Origin: Antedon mediterranea
Taxonomy: Eukaryota; Echinodermata; Crinoidea; Comatulida; Antedonidae
Assembly (NCBI RefSeq): GCF_964355755.1
Contig: NC_092670.1
Span: 15,437,201-15,501,200, forward strand
Length of the DNA stretch: 64,000 nt
Direction: 5' to 3'
In this document: piece by piece, positions 60,901 to 64,000 of the stretch
How the letters are laid out: each line of letters starts with the position of its first letter
How positions within the stretch are numbered: the stretch's first letter is position 1
Notes under the pieces: generated by a model
The model's database searches: none
What the model saw: the letters and a program-made list of their open reading frames with translations, nothing else
Told to the model about the DNA's origin: nothing
Made by a program: the position numbers and the translations under genes

Positions 60901-62195
60901 TCTGACAGGCAGTGGTATTGTGTCTTCTAACAGGTATGAAGTTCTAATAATACAATATACTGGTATTTTTTTTATGCCAGTTTCAAATGTATTTGCGTCA
61001 TTTTTATTATGGACAATAAAGAACATCAGTATCAGTACTGTTCTAATTTACTTCATATTTTAATATAGAACATTACCTGTATCAAACGGCATGACACAAA
61101 GGAATATCAGAACAAAGAAAACATCACCAGCAAGGTGGAGATCTAATGACCAGAGAGGTGACACATTGTCTTCAGCAATTAGTAGTAGTCCTCTAGGAAT
61201 TTCTACATTACAAGTGTCCCACCATGATAGCAATCTGAAAAGACTAAACAGAGATCCACAGCATGATGCTGGTGCGATTGATATGGTACAATTAGTCAAT
61301 GGACACGCTGAGGAAGATGACACAGATTATGGAAATGGTGCTTTACATAGAAATAGTAGAAACCTTCCAGTACATGGTTCTAATTCCACAACAGATAGGG
61401 AGCTCTTCCATACTACAGTAGAGACTTTTCAATTTGACACCACCATTTCGCATAATTGTCAAAGGGTTTCAAATTGGCAGCAAAGACCTCCACGGCCTCC
61501 TGGCTCAAGAAATACAGTAAAGCCACAGGCTCCGTCCATTCCTCTTCTCAGGCAGGCTGCCATGACTCCAGTCGGTAACCGGTTGAGCAGTGGTGCCATG
61601 TCAGCACCTCATCACAGACAGGTACATTCTGATGATAACAGTCCCAGTAATAGTGATACAGAACGAGGAAGGGGAAGAATGAAAGGGAGGTTGATGCAGA
61701 GAAGAACCAGAAGTTCAAGCTTAGGGAGGAGAAGAGGGTCTATTGAGCATTTACATCCTGCAGCTGTTGATAAACAAGAGGTACAGTATATGTTCTGTTT
61801 TTTCTGTCTTAAAATATATGGTAAAATAAACAATTTGTGGGCTGTAATAAGTCTGCTCCTTGTGGAGTTCCTCATTATGGCTAGCTAACTTAACATCAAA
61901 TGTAGACCCAAAGACTGTTACCCTACACACAATTCTGAACATCTAATCTCAAATTGTACAATATTATTTACCTTTTCTTTTGTAGATGTTTGAAAATATG
62001 TTTCTTGGATCAGCAACAGGAAGGACTTTAGTAGGAAGGCGAGACTCTAGGACTAGGCCAACAAAACCGACAGGCCATAGGTTACGTGATGGAGAACCTG
62101 CAGGAGTAAACAGTGCAATTACTGGCTTTATTGATATGGATATTGCTTTAACAGGTCAAGGAGTTGGGAGCCTACAATTACAAGATAAAGATTAG
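57997..62195 (+). CDS. ZSWIM2: ZSWIM2-type E3 ubiquitin ligase (complete, 11 coding exons, 767 aa)
   Basis: Coding exons: 57997-58146, 58228-58304, 58571-58611, 58747-58975, 59305-59547, 59784-59868, 60027-60154, 60422-60590, 60674-60933, 61069-61780, 61986-62195; total 2304 nt. Domains in order: SWIM zinc finger at about residues 59-73 (CTC, then CKH); a RING at about 150-210 (CPICQDE, CPLCREHF); a ZZ-like finger at about 232-275 (CKKCG, CSVCAEYYLCHAC); and a RING-H2 at about 350-400 (CRVCLRAYAVGEKVRRLPCQ, HALC, CPIDG). The opening ILREMGPTGFLLKEE and CKHICWVLLKKF match vertebrate ZSWIM2 closely. The family member known as ZSWIM2/MEX is a testis-enriched E3 ligase linked to apoptosis. The C-terminal 340 residues, mainly the 712-nt exon, are low-complexity and arginine/serine-rich, and are longer than in vertebrate proteins. 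A 5' UTR exon probably ends at a donor near 57441 and continues from an acceptor at 57971. Confidence 0.95.
59609..59746. mobile_element. MITE family A copy
   Basis: The left end 'cttgtctacactatcaaact' and the core 'catgatgatgtcatatcact' are intact. The right end is shortened to 'tagtgtagacagagc'. It lies in a ZSWIM2 intron. Confidence 0.8.
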
Positions 62196-64000
62196 ATTTG
62201 CGTTATGGTAGATCAGATAAATAAATGTTCAACAGAAATGCTTGTCTGATTGATTGCTGCCTACAAAATAAAAAGATAATTTTAATGGAACTATTGCACC
62301 AAAGAGGATAGTGTGTCAAAGAATTGAAAAGGCAGAAATAATGGTCTTACTGTGTGATGGAGAAACAGCAGGATCACACATTTGAGTATCTATACAATGT
62401 GAATTGAAGAACAATTGTCAGGGTATCCTGTACCTAAACCAATCTTTATTAACTCCAGTTCTAGAGGGACCACCTTACCAAATAATGAGTGGATTTATTT
62501 ATAGGTATATCAGCATCACATATGCTCATTGCAGGGCACACCAACATCAAGAAAGGTCATAACCAGGGAGTCTGTATAATTACGAATAATAATAATAATA
62601 ATAATAATAGTTTTTAACGTATGCAATCATTGCTCTGTTTTATTTTAAATTTATATTGAAATATATTTTTTATTATTTCCAAATAAATTCTTCCGTCCAT
62701 GGTAAACTTTTACATTTGTAAAAAAAATGTAATGATACTGTATTTAATAATTTTAAATTATGCACCGCTATCTTATTGGGCAATGTGTGTGAGAAACAAA
62801 TAAAAGTGTTACCGTTAGAAAACTGTAGTCCAGTGTAAAGATATGGTCTATATTGCAATGTCTAGTATGAATACATTTTATGTTGAAAACTGGAAATCGT
62901 CAAACAAGGCCAGACGAAAGGTTTTGTCAGATCAGGACTTGTCGGGTTTTGAGTTGAGCAGTCATCCGGTGTAATGTTCATACATTTTAAATAGATGACT
63001 ACCAGCAAGAAGTGTCTTCATATGATGCTATCTGAGTTTAATAGTGGTTTATATAACTCTTGAACATTCAGTTAATGAGCTGTCCCATATTGATGGTATA
63101 AATTTTTAGTGTTTTCAGGTCAAGATCATTTCATACACAACTCAAACAATCTGGTAACACTGCCCAATGCACACAATTAAAAAAGGATAACATTCAGTCA
63201 CTGAAGCTGTACATGTTTATTCAAACAAAATGTAAAATGAGAGAAAATAAGTGTACAACCCTTTTCCTATCATTTTATCCAGAAGGATGGGAAAAATAGC
63301 AAGTTTTAGTTATTGTTTAAGTAATTTCAATCTTATCCTAGTTTACAGTTTAGAAAAAACGTTTGTTAGATACAGTACTAAGAATTTAGTCTTTTTATGA
63401 TTGTTGAAATCTGATTTCCCAAATTACAACTCTCAAGATATTCTTCCAAATTCCTTAAGTTTATTGTTAAGGTTGTGGCAAGCACTGGTCCTACTACTAG
63501 ACCAAACCTGTTAAAATTCTTCTTTATATCTTACTTTAGCCCGATTAATAAACACCTTACAACAGTATCCCTTCTTCGTGGATTACTTTTTTAGTGTCCA
63601 GAAAAGGAATCCATCCATTAATACTGTTCTTTAAATTGGAATGTACTCCTATAAAAAATATTACATTTGATTTCAATAAAAAAAGGTATTTTAATTAAAA
63701 GATATGTATTATCCATACCACTTTACAACCATATGACGAACAGAGATGAAGGTGTGTCGACTAGTAGTCTCCTAGAGACCTAGACTACAGTATACAGGAC
63801 CATGCAGTGGCTGTAAAGGAGTCCAAACTTAGCAACATAACTGACCAAGTCTAAGCTGTTTGCTATACGAAACTGTCTTCATATCAACATTTCCTATTAT
63901 ATATGTTTTTATCTTAATGCAATATTGGATCAGGATGAAAAACAAATACTCTATACTTGTTTATAATGGAGCACACAAGGCAATTCTCTAAAATTGTACT
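62196..64000. other. ZSWIM2 3' UTR and intergenic sequence
   Basis: AATAAA occurs at about 62218 and 62264, shortly after the ZSWIM2 stop, and again near 62680. A short (AAT)n microsatellite lies at 62586-62610. No further gene is supported to the window end. Confidence 0.55.

Overview
This is nuclear DNA from an animal, not a prokaryote. Genes are split by many GT-AG introns, most of the sequence is AT-rich introns and spacers, and transposon remnants, SINE-like copies and satellites are everywhere. The gene set (CAMSAP/Patronin, shugoshin, BBS5, ZSWIM2) is metazoan. GC-richer tracts built from 'taggcctagg' words and several MITE-like families look to me like an echinoderm or another marine deuterostome. 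That placement rests on general impression and is not proven.

Layout. (1) About 1-26.4 kb, plus strand: 19 exons of a CAMSAP/Patronin microtubule minus-end protein. The 5' end is cut by the window edge and the C-terminal CKK domain and stop are present. (2) About 28.6-32.4 kb: a large satellite built from one constant 25-bp core and two alternative spacers, with a 1185-bp higher-order duplication. (3) About 33-34.9 kb: two 3' tails of non-LTR retrotransposons. (4) 35.0-44.5 kb, minus strand: a complete shugoshin homologue in 13 coding exons. It has the N-terminal coiled coil and the C-terminal SGO motif, and a very large central exon holding an array of about 44-residue repeats. (5) 45.5-51.0 kb, plus strand: a seven-exon gene I do not recognise, ending in a charged seven-residue repeat; one intron holds a TIR transposon with a trihelix/Myb-like domain. 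(6) 53.3-56.6 kb, minus strand: complete BBS5 (10 exons, 359 codons). (7) 57.4-62.2 kb, plus strand: complete ZSWIM2-type E3 ubiquitin ligase (767 codons; SWIM, RING, ZZ-like, RING-H2). (8) 62.2-64 kb: no gene seen.

Exon phases were checked by hand. The coding lengths of the shugoshin (5625 nt), unknown (1695 nt), BBS5 (1080 nt) and ZSWIM2 (2304 nt) models are all multiples of three with a terminal stop, and the CAMSAP model stays in frame for 1944 codons.

Functional themes. CAMSAP (microtubule minus ends) and shugoshin (centromeric cohesion) belong to the cytoskeleton and division machinery. BBS5 is part of the ciliary BBSome, and vertebrate ZSWIM2 is testis-associated. Shugoshin/unknown gene and BBS5/ZSWIM2 are both head-to-head pairs with upstream gaps of 1-1.4 kb, so shared promoters are possible. 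I found no prokaryote-type system. The most unusual items are the shugoshin repeat array with its triplicated exons, the two-spacer satellite, a long near-perfect inverted repeat in a shugoshin intron, and the unrecognised heptad-repeat protein.
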